A DNA stretch of 64,000 nucleotides, taken from BAIKAL-G1 sp943369525 (GTDB taxonomy: Bacteria > Cyanobacteriota > Cyanobacteriia > PCC-6307 > Cyanobiaceae). Below the pieces are notes generated by a model, which ran no database searches, was not told where the DNA came from, and worked only from the letters and a program-made list of their open reading frames with translations. A program made the position numbers and the translations under genes. The DNA is taken from assembly GCA_943369525.1 (NCBI GenBank), contig CALRNL020000007.1:85994-149993 (forward strand), given 5' to 3'. Below, piece after piece: positions 1 to 9,134 of this stretch. Numbering within the stretch: the first letter of the stretch is position 1; every line of letters begins with the position of its first letter.

Positions 1-280
1 GGTGTCGGTGAATGAGGCCATGGCCTGCGGCTTGCCGGTGTTGGCGGCCGCGGGCGTGGGGGCGGGCGAGGAATTGATCGAGCCCGGCCGCAATGGCTTG
101 CGTTTCGATAACGGTGATGCAGCGACCCTGGGTCGGCAGCTGCAGCACCTGGCGTCGCAGCCCGACCAGGTGCGGGCGATGGGGTCGGCGGCCCGCCAGA
201 CGGTGGAGGCCTGGGGTTACCAGGCCTCCATGGCCCAGATGCTGCAGGCCCTGCAGGGAGCGCCATGGTCACCGTCGTGA
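1..280 (+). CDS. Glycosyltransferase family 4, C-terminal fragment
   Basis: Only the last 92 or so codons are in the window; the gene starts upstream of base 1. The visible part has the family-4 (GT-B fold) signature NEAMACGLPVLA, where the acidic residue of the E-x7-E type motif contacts the nucleotide sugar, followed by the usual helix and a C-terminal tail. The family transfers a sugar from a nucleotide donor to a growing glycan on the cytoplasmic side of the membrane. The stop codon lies inside the next gene (16-bp overlap), so it is translationally coupled to the polysaccharide cluster. Donor and acceptor cannot be told from this piece. Confidence 0.85.
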   Translation, partial: VSVNEAMACGLPVLAAAGVGAGEELIEPGRNGLRFDNGDAATLGRQLQHLASQPDQVRAMGSAARQTVEAWGYQASMAQMLQALQGAPWSPS

Positions 281-1242
281 TCGCCACCTATCGGCGCGAG
301 CAGGTTCTGATCGACACGATTGGCGCCCTGCTGCCCCTGTTGGCCCAGGTGGATGGCCCTAGCGAGCTGCTGGTGATCGACCAGAGCGAAGGGCATGAAC
401 CCGCCACCACTTGGGCTCTTCAGAAGTGGCACGACCAGGGCCTGATTGGCTGGCAGCGTCTTGCAAAACCCCATCTGGTGGGGGCGATGAATCGGGGCTT
501 GGTGTCAGCCCGCGGCGAGTTGGTGCTCTTCCTCGATGACGACATCGTGCCCCTGGCGGGGTTGCTGCAGGGTCACATCGACGGCCACAGCCGTTACCCG
601 GAGGCCTGGGCGGTGGTGGGTCAGATCTTGCAACCCGGCCAGGTGCCCGCTGACCTGCCCCAGCGCCAGCACCCGTCTCCCTTCTGGCGGGACCTCGACT
701 TTCCCTTCAATCGCACCCGCGGCGCCTGGATTGAAAACGCCATGGCCGGCAACCTCAGCGTGAAACGGGAGCGGATTCTCGCCCTTGGCGGCTTCAACGA
801 GAGTTTCCCGCCGCCGGTGGCGTCGCGCTTTGAATCGGAACTGGCCAAGCGCCTGGTGGCGGCCGGCGGGCGCATCCGTTTTGAGCCGGCGGCAGCCCTG
901 CACCATTTGGCCGCCAGTTCGGGCGGCACCCGCTCCGCCGGCGGCCACCTGGCCAGCGCCTCTCCCCACCACGGCGTGGGGGATGGCTACTTCGCCCTGC
1001 GCTGCGCCCGGGGCTGGGATCGCCTCTGGTACCTGCTGCGCAAGCCGTTTCGGGAGGTGCGCACCCGCTTCCACCTGCGCCATCCCTGGCTGATCCCGGT
1101 GAAGTTCTTCGGTGAACTGCGGGCCCTGCTGCTGGCCTGGCGCATCAGCCGGCGCCCGCCCCAGCTCCTGCCGATCACGGTTGCCCCTGGCCCGGCCCCT
1201 GCCCCCCCTACCGCCAGCCCCAATCCCGCCCGCCACCGATGA
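265..1242 (+). CDS. Family 2 glycosyltransferase
   Basis: The 325-residue product begins with MVTVVIATYRRE, the nucleotide-binding strand of the GT-A fold, and has an LFLDDDIVP motif at about residue 90 that is the metal-binding DxD. A later GGFNESF segment is typical of family 2 enzymes. It should add one sugar to a lipid-linked glycan in the cytoplasm. The C-terminal 30 residues are Pro/Ala-rich and probably disordered. It overlaps the genes on both sides (16 bp upstream, 4-bp ATGA downstream), so it is part of a tightly coupled operon. The sugar specificity cannot be deduced. Confidence 0.88.
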   Translation: MVTVVIATYRREQVLIDTIGALLPLLAQVDGPSELLVIDQSEGHEPATTWALQKWHDQGLIGWQRLAKPHLVGAMNRGLVSARGELVLFLDDDIVPLAGLLQGHIDGHSRYPEAWAVVGQILQPGQVPADLPQRQHPSPFWRDLDFPFNRTRGAWIENAMAGNLSVKRERILALGGFNESFPPPVASRFESELAKRLVAAGGRIRFEPAAALHHLAASSGGTRSAGGHLASASPHHGVGDGYFALRCARGWDRLWYLLRKPFREVRTRFHLRHPWLIPVKFFGELRALLLAWRISRRPPQLLPITVAPGPAPAPPTASPNPARHR

Positions 1243-2381
1243 AAGTGCTCCACGTGATTCCCTCGATCAGCCCCCGACGCGGCGGTCCCGGGGTGGCGGC
1301 CCTGGAGATGGCGGCGGCCCTGCGCCAGCAGGGGGTGGAGGCCTCCCTGCTCACCACCAACGACGACGGACCAGGGTTGCTGGACGACCTCCCCTTGGGC
1401 CGCTGGATCGACCACGACGGGGTGCCGCTATTGGCTTTTGGCCGCTGGAGTCCGCCGATCACCGCCCTGCGGGAGTTCGCCGTGGCGCCGGCCCTGAGCC
1501 AGTGGCTGGCGGCCCACCTGGCCGATTACGACCTGCTCCATATTCACGCCGTGTTTTCCTACCCCTCCACCAGCGCCATGGCCCAGGCCCGCCAGGCGGG
1601 GATTCCCTACGTGCTCAGCACGATCGGCCAGCTCTGCCATTGGAGCCTGGCCCGCAGCAGCCGGCGCAAGCGTTGGCTGCTGCGGCTGATTGAACGGCGC
1701 AACCTCGATGGCGCGGCGGCCTTGCATGTCACCACCGGCGCCGAACGGGACCAAAGCGCCGATCTTGGCCTGGCCGCTCCGGCCGTGGTGATTCCCCTGG
1801 GTGTGCACCTGCCACCAGAAGGGGCGACCCAGGTCCAATTCGGCGCCGGGCCCACCCGCTTTTTGTTTCTCTCACGCATCCATCCCAAAAAACAGCTGGA
1901 GCAGCTGTTCGCCGCCCTGGCCCTGGTGCCGGGCGATTGGACCCTGCAGATTGCTGGTGAGGGCGAGCCGGCCTACGTGGCTGCCCTGCAGCGCCTGGCC
2001 GACCAGCTGGGCATCGCCAGCCGTTGCCGTTGGCTCGGATTTTTGGCGGGGGAGGCGAAGTGGCAGGCCCTGGCCGCTGCCGACTGGTTTGTGCTGCCTT
2101 CGGCCTCGGAGAACTTCGGCATTGCCGCAATTGAGGCCCTGGCGGCCGGGCTGCCGGTGATCCTTTCGCCCGAGGTGGCCGTGGCCGAACTGCTCAGCTC
2201 CAGTGGGGCCGCCCTGATCTGCGCCAGTGAGCCCCAGGTGTTGGCGGCCACCTTGGAGCGGGCCCTGGCCAAACCCACGGTTGAACAGCGCCACGAGGCG
2301 CGCCGCCTGGCGGCCGAGCGGTTTGCCTGGCCCGCGATCGCTGGCCAGTTGCAGGGCGCCTATGCGGAGGTGTTGCGGTGA
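1239..2381 (+). CDS. Family 4 glycosyltransferase
   Basis: The 380-residue protein has the two-domain GT-B layout. The N-terminus MKVLHVIPSISPRRGGPG is the acceptor-domain glycine-rich loop. The C-terminal domain begins near residue 205 with FLFLSRIHPKKQLEQL and carries ENFGIAAIEALAAGLPVI near residue 290, the donor-binding E-x7-E region. The role is sugar transfer during repeat-unit assembly on a lipid carrier. The start codon overlaps the previous stop as ATGA, and its own stop overlaps the next GTG start. The exact sugar is unknown. Confidence 0.88.
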   Translation: MKVLHVIPSISPRRGGPGVAALEMAAALRQQGVEASLLTTNDDGPGLLDDLPLGRWIDHDGVPLLAFGRWSPPITALREFAVAPALSQWLAAHLADYDLLHIHAVFSYPSTSAMAQARQAGIPYVLSTIGQLCHWSLARSSRRKRWLLRLIERRNLDGAAALHVTTGAERDQSADLGLAAPAVVIPLGVHLPPEGATQVQFGAGPTRFLFLSRIHPKKQLEQLFAALALVPGDWTLQIAGEGEPAYVAALQRLADQLGIASRCRWLGFLAGEAKWQALAAADWFVLPSASENFGIAAIEALAAGLPVILSPEVAVAELLSSSGAALICASEPQVLAATLERALAKPTVEQRHEARRLAAERFAWPAIAGQLQGAYAEVLR

Positions 2382-3808
2382 CCACTCTGGTGTTGCTGCT
2401 ACTGGCCACTGGGCTGGTTGTGTTGTTAGTCGATGGCAACTGGCGCGATGGGCTGGTGCTCTCCCTTTTGGTGGGCTTCCTGCAGGATCCGATCCGCAAG
2501 TTGACGCCCGGCCAGCCCAGCCTCTATGTGGGCCTGGTGTTGGTTGCTGTGGCCTGTTGTGGTCTGGTGTTGTGGGAGCAGCGCCGCGGACTGGATTTGG
2601 AGGCGATGCTGTGGGGGGCTCCCCAGTTGCGCCGCTGGTTGCCATTTTATGTCGGCTTGATTGTGCTGCAGGCACTCAATGGGTTGCTGCGTTTCAATGC
2701 GCCCGTGCTGTCTTTAATCGGGGTGGGCTTCTACCTGGCGCCGGCCCTGGGCCTGTGGCTTGGTTTCCAGGTGGGGTGTGATCAGGCGTTATTGCGTCGG
2801 CTTGTGCAGTTTTACTTGCTGGTCTCAGTGCTCTATGGCATCAGCGTTTGGTTGAGTTACAGCGGCTTTGACGCCGCCGTGCTCAAGGAAGTGGGGCCGG
2901 GCATTTTGATTCACTTCCGCCGGGGGTTTTCAGTGCAGGGGGCCAGTGGCCTCTGGCGCAGCAGCGAGGTGGCTGCGTGGCATCTGAGTGCGGCGGCCTG
3001 CCTGGCCATCAGCCTGGCCTTCGCCTCGGAGAAGCCCGCTACCGGTAATGGCTTGACGGTGCTGGCGTTGGTCTTCACCTTGCTCACCCTGCTGACAGGC
3101 CGCCGCAAGGCCTTGGTGCTGGTGGTGGTCTTTGGCCTGATCTATGGCCTGTTGTTTCGGCGTTATGCGAGCCCGGCTTGGCGTGATCGCTTTTTCACAA
3201 CAATCTTTGCGGCGGCGGGCGTGTCCTATGCAACCTATGTCCTGTTTGCAGGCAAGCTGCTTGGTAATCAATTTTCCGAGTATCTTCAGCGCGCCAACTC
3301 GGTTAGTGGCGATATTGTTTCCCGGTTTAATCAGCTCGGAATTAACGCCTCGCTGAAGGCCTTTGAGATGTCTGGTCTAATCGGATTTGGTGCCGGTGCC
3401 GCTTCCCAGACGGGGGTTCTTCAATTCGGCCAGGGTAAGATTGTTGGCGATTATCTTGGCTATGTGTCTGAAGGCGGTGGCGGCAAGATTATTACTGAGT
3501 TGGGGCCCGTAGGGGCATTGATGCTTGTGGTGGCGATTGTTCTGTTGATTCGCGCCATGGCCAGTTACCTGCCTTTGTTGCGGTATTTGCCAGCTCGAAC
3601 AGCCAATCTCCTGATCGGCTTGCTGGCTTTTGGTTTGGCGAACACCCCTTTCTTCCTCGCCGCTAGTGGGGTGTATGGAGATCCATTCGTATTGCTGTTG
3701 CTAAGTCTTTGTCTTGGATCCTTCCTGGCCATTCCCGTCCTAGTAGCCCAGGGGCGTCGCCATCTTGCCAACTTAGAACTGCAGCAGTCTGCCCCACTGC
3801 ACTCCTGA
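2378..3808 (+). CDS. O-antigen polymerase/ligase-like membrane protein (Wzy type)
   Basis: This 476-residue protein is almost entirely hydrophobic, with about ten to twelve predicted membrane segments and a longer loop at roughly residues 290-375. That is the layout of the Wzy/WaaL family, which polymerises lipid-linked oligosaccharide repeats on the outer face of the inner membrane. Its place among glycosyltransferases supports a polymerase role. The start is GTG, overlapping the previous TGA. Codon use becomes clearly less GC-rich in the last third (about 3.2-3.6 kb), unlike its neighbours. Sequence conservation in this family is too low to separate polymerase from ligase by eye. Confidence 0.75.
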   Translation: MTTLVLLLLATGLVVLLVDGNWRDGLVLSLLVGFLQDPIRKLTPGQPSLYVGLVLVAVACCGLVLWEQRRGLDLEAMLWGAPQLRRWLPFYVGLIVLQALNGLLRFNAPVLSLIGVGFYLAPALGLWLGFQVGCDQALLRRLVQFYLLVSVLYGISVWLSYSGFDAAVLKEVGPGILIHFRRGFSVQGASGLWRSSEVAAWHLSAAACLAISLAFASEKPATGNGLTVLALVFTLLTLLTGRRKALVLVVVFGLIYGLLFRRYASPAWRDRFFTTIFAAAGVSYATYVLFAGKLLGNQFSEYLQRANSVSGDIVSRFNQLGINASLKAFEMSGLIGFGAGAASQTGVLQFGQGKIVGDYLGYVSEGGGGKIITELGPVGALMLVVAIVLLIRAMASYLPLLRYLPARTANLLIGLLAFGLANTPFFLAASGVYGDPFVLLLLSLCLGSFLAIPVLVAQGRRHLANLELQQSAPLHS

Positions 3809-3902
3809 CCCTCGGCAAATCTGCGGCAGATTAAGTATAGATTAGCTGGTTGGTGGATCTAGTCTATTTGGAAGTTGATTCCAGCTAGGGGGCTTGATTT
3901 GG

Positions 3903-4754
3903 ATGCCAGCGCAAAACCCTATTTTGGTTGCGGGCCCTAGGGTTGATGGCCAGCCTTGGGCCGCTCCACCAATTGATGAAAGGGCCGTGACGGCCTTGAT
4001 CCTTACCTATAACGAAGAAAGTAATATCGCCCGCACCCTGGCTGGTCTCCACTGGGTTGATCACATTCTGGTGGTTGATAGTGGCAGCACCGACGCCACT
4101 TTGGCGATTCTGCAGGCTACCCCCGGCGTGGAGGTTGTCGGCCGTCGTTTTGACACCTTCGAGAACCAGCGCAATTTCGGCCTGGCCCGCATCGCCACGC
4201 CTTGGGTGTTGAGCCTGGATGCTGACTACGGCATCTCGGCTCGCCTGGCTGGGGTTCTGCGCCAGGCCATCGCTTCGGCACCGGATTTGGTGTCGGGTTT
4301 TGCCTTGCCCTTTCGCTATTGCATTCAGGGCCAACCCCTGCGCGGCACCCTCTTGCCATCACGCACGGTCCTCTTTCGCCATGCCCAGGCCTGTTATGTC
4401 GCTGATGGCCATGCCGAGGCCCTGCAACTCCCTAGGGAGGTTTGGCCCCTGGAAGAGCCGATCCTCCATGACGACCGCAAGCCCCTGACGCGCTGGTTGA
4501 ACGCCCAACCCCGCTACCTGATGGCGGAACGGCAGAAGTTGCTATCGACGCCCTCGCGCCACCTCTCCTTGGCCGATCGGCTGCGCAAACACAGCCCCCT
4601 GGCGCCCTTGCTGGTGGGGGTGTATTGCCTGTTGATTAAGGGCAACCTCTGGGATGGGGCCCGCGGGTTGTATTACACGGCCCAGCGCACCTACGCCGAG
4701 TTGCTGCTCTTGCTGTTCCTGCTGGAGGGTCGCACGACCCCGACGCAACTATGA
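3903..4754 (+). CDS. Family 2 glycosyltransferase (WaaE/KdtX-like)
   Basis: Residues near 30-60 read ALILTYNEESNIARTLAG and ILVVDSGSTDAT, the classic start of family 2 enzymes of the lipopolysaccharide-core type, followed by LSLDADY as the metal-binding DxD. A hydrophobic C-terminal stretch could associate with the membrane. I place the start at ATG 3903; a TTG at 3894 is in frame but less likely. It opens after an 84-97 bp gap with an AT-rich stretch near 3830-3850 that could hold a promoter. Its stop overlaps the next start (ATGA). Confidence 0.85.
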   Translation: MPAQNPILVAGPRVDGQPWAAPPIDERAVTALILTYNEESNIARTLAGLHWVDHILVVDSGSTDATLAILQATPGVEVVGRRFDTFENQRNFGLARIATPWVLSLDADYGISARLAGVLRQAIASAPDLVSGFALPFRYCIQGQPLRGTLLPSRTVLFRHAQACYVADGHAEALQLPREVWPLEEPILHDDRKPLTRWLNAQPRYLMAERQKLLSTPSRHLSLADRLRKHSPLAPLLVGVYCLLIKGNLWDGARGLYYTAQRTYAELLLLLFLLEGRTTPTQL

Positions 4755-5953
4755 GGGCCCTGATCAGCACGATCCGGCCTGCCTGTGGGGGCGTGGCCGC
4801 GAAATTGGAGTGGGTGATTGGCGAGCTCGAGGCCCTGGGGATCACGCCGGTGTTGGCCTGGTACGAACCCTGGAGTTGCAGCCCCGAGCTTTCGGTGCCC
4901 TTCGGCGCCCTGCTGCAGGGCCGCCAGCCCGGGCAGCGCCAGCAAGCCAGCCTGGGGGGCCACCCGGGCCACGGCCTGGGGGCCTGGCTCCCGGAGCTGG
5001 AATTCACCCATTTCCAGCCACGTCACTACTGGAAAACCCTGGTAGGCAGCTGCGATCTCCACCTGGCGGTTACCGGCAATCCCCTCTGTGCTGCCCGCTA
5101 TTCGAGCCTGCAGGTGCCGTTTCTGGCCTGGATCGGCAGTGATTGGCAGGGGGATCGCCGCGACCGGGTGAGGCAGTTTCCGCCGGCCCGGCGCCTGCTG
5201 GATCGCAGCCTCAATGCTCCGGTGTTGCGTCGGCTGGAGCGGCATGTGTTGCGCGCCCCCAAGGGTCACATCCTCACGATTAGCGAGGTCACGGGCCGGG
5301 CCCTAGCCGCGATCGGCGGCCGGCCCATGGATGGGGTGCTCTATCGCCCCAGTGATCCCCAGTTGTTTTATCCGGCCCCGGAGCGGCGCGTGCCCTGGCG
5401 GCTCGGTTTTTCCGGCCGCTACAGCGATCCCCGCAAGCAGATCGACCTGTTGCTTGCGGTGGTGCAGCGGCTGATGCAGCAGGGCTGGCCCGTGCAGCTG
5501 GAGCTGACTGGTGAAGCGGATGGACGCTTTCTTTTGCCCCGCCTGCAAGCACTTGGCATCGCCGATCGGGTGCGCTGCCATCCCCTGCTGCCTGCGGCCC
5601 AGTTGGCTGCCACCTTGCAGAGCTGGGACCTGTTTGTGATTCCTTCCCACCAGGAGGGCCTCTGCATTGCCGCCCTGGAGGCGATGGCCTGCGGCATTCC
5701 TGTGGTGAGCACCCGCTGCGGCGGTCCGGAGGATTTTGTGATTCCCGGCCAAACCGGCTCCCTAGTGGCGGGCGAGCCGGCGGTGATGGCGGAGTCCATG
5801 GCAGAGGCGATCACGGCGATCTGCGCCCAACCGGCCGTGCGCCAGCGCCTGGGCACGGGTGCTGGCGCCTGGATCGATCGGCACGCCAGCCCCGCGGTGG
5901 CCCGGCGCCGCTTTCGCCACCACCTGTGCGCCACCTTCCCGGTCCTGCGATGA
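4751..5953 (+). CDS. Family 4 glycosyltransferase
   Basis: The 400-residue product has a GT-B C-terminal domain with GFSGRYSDPRKQIDLL near residue 218 and the donor-site block HQEGLCIAALEAMACGIPVV near residue 300. The N-terminal half is less conserved, as is usual for the acceptor domain. It should transfer a sugar to the growing repeat unit. Both ends overlap neighbours by 4 bp (ATGA), placing it in the same translation-coupled run as the preceding family 2 enzyme and the following acyltransferase. Specificity is unknown. Confidence 0.87.
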   Translation: MRALISTIRPACGGVAAKLEWVIGELEALGITPVLAWYEPWSCSPELSVPFGALLQGRQPGQRQQASLGGHPGHGLGAWLPELEFTHFQPRHYWKTLVGSCDLHLAVTGNPLCAARYSSLQVPFLAWIGSDWQGDRRDRVRQFPPARRLLDRSLNAPVLRRLERHVLRAPKGHILTISEVTGRALAAIGGRPMDGVLYRPSDPQLFYPAPERRVPWRLGFSGRYSDPRKQIDLLLAVVQRLMQQGWPVQLELTGEADGRFLLPRLQALGIADRVRCHPLLPAAQLAATLQSWDLFVIPSHQEGLCIAALEAMACGIPVVSTRCGGPEDFVIPGQTGSLVAGEPAVMAESMAEAITAICAQPAVRQRLGTGAGAWIDRHASPAVARRRFRHHLCATFPVLR

Positions 5954-6561
5954 GGGATCTGCAACAGCTGGACCGCTACCGGTTGCCTGCCGACTGGCAC
6001 CCCGGCGCCCCCTGGTTGGTTCGGCTCGGTTGGTTCTGCCTGGGATCCCCCTTGCTGGCGGCGCGCTGGTTGCCCGGTTCGGGTTGGCGCTGTGGCCTGC
6101 TGCGGCTGTTTGGCAGCCAGGTGGGCCTGGGCTGCCGGATCAAGCCCGGCCTGCGGGTCAAATTCCCCTGGCGGCTGGCCCTTGGCGACCACTGCTGGCT
6201 GGGGGAAGCGGTCTGGATCGACAACCTGGCCCCGGTCAGCCTCGGCGATCGGGTCTGCCTCTCCCAGGGGGCCTACCTCTGCACCGGCAACCACGATTTC
6301 CGCTCGCCGGGGTTCGGCTTGGTGGCCCAGCCGATCCTGATCGGCTCCCAGGCCTGGGTGGCGGCTAGGGCCGTGCTGGCCCCGGGCACCAGGGTGGGAG
6401 CTGGTGCCGTGGTGGGCCTGGGGGCGGTGGCCAGCGGCGAGATCGCACCAGCGGTGATCATGCGGGGCAATCCGGCGGTGGTTGTTGGCCAGCGAACGGA
6501 GGAGTTTTTGGCGGGTCTGGGTTGTGCTCAGACGCGGCAAGTTGCGGCGCCCCTGCCCTAG
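5950..6561 (+). CDS. Hexapeptide-repeat acyltransferase (WcaF-like)
   Basis: From about residue 60 the protein is built of left-handed beta-helix hexapeptides, including VSLGDRVCLSQGAYLCTGNHD, PILIGSQAWVAARAVLAPG and VIMRGNPAVVVG. This matches the colanic-acid acetyltransferase WcaF group, which O-acetylates exopolysaccharide using acetyl-CoA. A hydrophobic patch near residues 15-45 precedes the repeats. I use ATG 5950, which overlaps the upstream stop as ATGA; an in-frame GTG lies 24 bp earlier. It is the last gene of the first polysaccharide operon. The acyl group is inferred from the family. Confidence 0.82.
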   Translation: MRDLQQLDRYRLPADWHPGAPWLVRLGWFCLGSPLLAARWLPGSGWRCGLLRLFGSQVGLGCRIKPGLRVKFPWRLALGDHCWLGEAVWIDNLAPVSLGDRVCLSQGAYLCTGNHDFRSPGFGLVAQPILIGSQAWVAARAVLAPGTRVGAGAVVGLGAVASGEIAPAVIMRGNPAVVVGQRTEEFLAGLGCAQTRQVAAPLP

Positions 6562-6678
6562 AGCCAGCGCAGTTGCGAGGTGGCATGCGTTAGATGGCGC
6601 CAACCCATCTTTAGCTGGATACGTTGTAGATCAGACCGGTTTCGCCAGGTCTGAGAGCCTTGTAGGAAGGGGGTATCA

Positions 6679-8034
6679 ATGGCATTCATTCCAGCTTCGC
6701 TGGCTCTGTCGACAGTGATCGACCGGTTGCGTTGGCGCCTGCAGGATTCCGCCAATGCGCGCCTAACGATCTGCACCCAATTCTTTCCCCCTGATTTCGC
6801 TGCAACCGGCCAATTCATCGATGACCTGTCGCGGCGCCTGGCCGAAGGAGGTTTGCAAACCCTGGTGTTGACTGGCCAGCCCAGCTATGCCTATAGCCGC
6901 AGCAGGGGAGATCGGATCCAGTTCGATTACAACCGCTGCATCCGCCGCACCTCGGTTTCCCGCTTCTGGCCAACGCGGCTTCGGGGACGGATCGTCAACA
7001 GCCTGCTGTTTTGCCTAAGAACCCAACTCCGCTTGCTAAGACAGGCTCGCCGTGGTGACTTGTTGATCTTTACGACCGAACCGGCCTACCTCCCGGTGGT
7101 CGGTTGGCTAGTGCATTTGTTAACCGGTGCTCCCTATGTGGTGCTTCTCTATGATCTCTATCCAGATATCGCCGTGTCCCTCGGCGTGCTTGACCATGCG
7201 GCACCGTTGGTGCGGTTCTGGCGCTGGTTGCAGACCCGTAGCCTCGCCTCTGCTAAGGAATTGATTGTACTCAGCTCAACGATGCGTGACCGCCTGCGGG
7301 AGCATTATCCCAGCGTTAAGACGCCGGTGAGCCTGATCCCCAGCTGGGCCGATCCGGAGCGAATCCGGCCCTTGGCCAAGGCCCACAATGGCTTTGCCAA
7401 AGCGCATGGCTTGGAGTCGGTGTTCACCGTGCTCTATGCCGGCAACCAGGGCCGTTGCCATGACCTGGTCACGTTGGTGGATGCGGCAGCCCTGCTGCAG
7501 CAGCACAAATGCATCCAATTTGTGATTGTGGGTTCCGGTGCCCGCCATGGCGAGTTGGTGGAGCGGGTGCAGCGCTTGAAGCTCACCAATGTGCGCTTTC
7601 TTCCCTATCAAGATCACGCCACGGTGCCGGAGATGTTGGCCACGGCTGATCTGGCGGTGGTGAGTCTGCTGGCCGAGGCCGAAGGCCAGGTGGCCCCCAG
7701 CAAGCTCTATGGCCATCTGGCCGCCGCCACGCCGATCGCCGTGATCTGCGCTGAACGCTCCTACCTGCGCCAGGAAGTGGAACGGGCGGGCTGTGGAGCC
7801 GCCTTCCGCAGTGGCGAGGCGAGCGAATTGGCGGCCTATATCGGGCAGTTGAGTGGCGACCCAAGCCTGTGTGAGCATCTGGGCCAGGCCGGTCGCCGCC
7901 ACCTGGAGCGCACCGCCTCCCCTTCGGTGACCTTGAAGGCCTACGCCCGCACCCTGGCCCGCCACCTGCCGTTAAAGCTCAAGTCCTACGCCCCGGCCCG
8001 CACGATCCGGCCGGTGGCCCAAGGGAGCCACTGA
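6679..8034 (+). CDS. Family 4 glycosyltransferase, WbuB-like
   Basis: The 451-residue protein contains ICTQFFPPDFAATGQFIDDL at about residues 31-50, the N-terminal hallmark of the WbuB subgroup. The donor domain (from about 250) reads FTVLYAGNQGRCHDLVTLVD and later VAPSKLYGHLAAATPIAVI. An AGGAAGGGGG ribosome-binding stretch precedes ATG 6679. A 117-bp gap separates it from the upstream operon, so it probably starts a new transcript. The exosortase gene follows after only 2 bp, suggesting that glycan assembly and protein sorting are co-expressed. Confidence 0.86.
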   Translation: MAFIPASLALSTVIDRLRWRLQDSANARLTICTQFFPPDFAATGQFIDDLSRRLAEGGLQTLVLTGQPSYAYSRSRGDRIQFDYNRCIRRTSVSRFWPTRLRGRIVNSLLFCLRTQLRLLRQARRGDLLIFTTEPAYLPVVGWLVHLLTGAPYVVLLYDLYPDIAVSLGVLDHAAPLVRFWRWLQTRSLASAKELIVLSSTMRDRLREHYPSVKTPVSLIPSWADPERIRPLAKAHNGFAKAHGLESVFTVLYAGNQGRCHDLVTLVDAAALLQQHKCIQFVIVGSGARHGELVERVQRLKLTNVRFLPYQDHATVPEMLATADLAVVSLLAEAEGQVAPSKLYGHLAAATPIAVICAERSYLRQEVERAGCGAAFRSGEASELAAYIGQLSGDPSLCEHLGQAGRRHLERTASPSVTLKAYARTLARHLPLKLKSYAPARTIRPVAQGSH

Positions 8035-8036
8035 CC

Positions 8037-9134
8037 ATGGGAGTCTCGAAATTGGTCCAGGCCAAACAGTTCCAGAACAAGCAGTTCCAGAACAAACGGT
8101 TCTATACCAAACGGCTCCAGGCCAAATTGCTTCAAGCCCCATGGTTCCCGGCCCTGCCCCGGGCCACTACGCGCAACCTCTGGCTGTTGCTGGCCGGGGC
8201 CCTTGCCACCCAGAACATCGCCGTGTTCCACAGCAGCCAGACCGCCAACACCACTGTGTTGGCCTTGTTGGTCTGGGGCGGTGCCCTGGTCTGCCTGGAA
8301 GACCGGCTCGATCAATTGCAACCGCGGCCGTCCCGGAGCGCCCGATGGCTGGGCAGTGCCCTGGTGGTGTGGGTGCTGCTGCGCACGGCTTTGGTGTTGC
8401 AGTGGGACGGCTTGCTCTATGCCCTGGCACCGATTGGGGGAGTGGCCCTGGCCCTGGTGGCTCGGCCTTGGCGCCAGCTCGGCCTGTTCCGGGAGGCCTT
8501 GCTCTGCCTGCTCTTGCTGCCGGGCTTTGCCCTGTTGATGCGGCTGCTGCCGGAGGAACCGATCAGCTTGCTCACCGCCTCGTTGGTGGGGCTGTTCCTG
8601 AACAGCCTGGGCATGGGGGTGGTTGTCGATCAGCGCAGCGTTTTGATGGCTCCAGGGAGGGGGGTGCAGGTGCTGGCCGCCTGTAATGGCCTGGACATGA
8701 TTTCCCTGGTGTTTTGTACGGCGATCATCTTCCTGTTGGCCTTTCCGATTCGATCGAAGTTGAGTCGCTTGATTGTGTTGATTGCGGCCCCTTTGATTGG
8801 CCTATTGACCAATACGATCCGCATCGCAATACTCACCCTGATTGCCGGATCGGGCAATGGCAAAGGTAGTTTTTGGTTTGACTTCTTTCACCAGCAAACG
8901 GCCTCGCTTGTTTTCTCAGGCTTGGCGGTCTTTCTGATCGGTTTGTGCTATTTGCGGCTCCTCGAGCCTGAACTGGCCCCCCTGCCCCAGGGCCCGCCAT
9001 CGGACCGCCCCCGGGCGCCCTATCCCCACGGCCCCGAGACCCCGTTCCAGGGCCAACCCTGCCTGGAGCTCGGCCAGGCCCTGCCCCTGGCCCAGCACCA
9101 GGACCTCCGTAACCGCATGGAGATCAAGCCATGA
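8037..9134 (+). CDS. Cyanobacterial exosortase (cyanoexosortase A type)
   Basis: Exosortases are polytopic membrane proteases/transpeptidases that cleave C-terminal PEP-CTERM-like tails of secreted proteins. The proposed catalytic triad is visible: Cys216 in AACNGLDM, Arg262 in NTIRIAIL and His285 in FFHQQTASL, each at a membrane-segment edge. Around eight hydrophobic segments span residues 47-305. Two parts are unusual: a basic pentapeptide-repeat N-terminus (residues 6-35) and a Pro-rich tail after residue 310. Assignment to type A is an inference from the overlapping partner gene and from the PGPLP sorting signals of two proteins at 18-21 kb. It follows the glycosyltransferase by 2 bp and overlaps the next gene by 4 bp. 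Confidence 0.85.
   Translation: MGVSKLVQAKQFQNKQFQNKRFYTKRLQAKLLQAPWFPALPRATTRNLWLLLAGALATQNIAVFHSSQTANTTVLALLVWGGALVCLEDRLDQLQPRPSRSARWLGSALVVWVLLRTALVLQWDGLLYALAPIGGVALALVARPWRQLGLFREALLCLLLLPGFALLMRLLPEEPISLLTASLVGLFLNSLGMGVVVDQRSVLMAPGRGVQVLAACNGLDMISLVFCTAIIFLLAFPIRSKLSRLIVLIAAPLIGLLTNTIRIAILTLIAGSGNGKGSFWFDFFHQQTASLVFSGLAVFLIGLCYLRLLEPELAPLPQGPPSDRPRAPYPHGPETPFQGQPCLELGQALPLAQHQDLRNRMEIKP
8052..8141 (+). repeat. Six 15-bp tandem repeats inside the exosortase gene
   Basis: Six consecutive 15-bp units encode the pentapeptides LVQAK, QFQNK, QFQNK, RFYTK, RLQAK and LLQAP. Units two and three differ at one base (CAGTTCCAGAACAAG and CAGTTCCAGAACAAA). The remaining units have diverged but keep the register and the Lys codon at the end of each unit except the last. 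The repeat keeps frame and lies before the first membrane segment. Confidence 0.85.
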
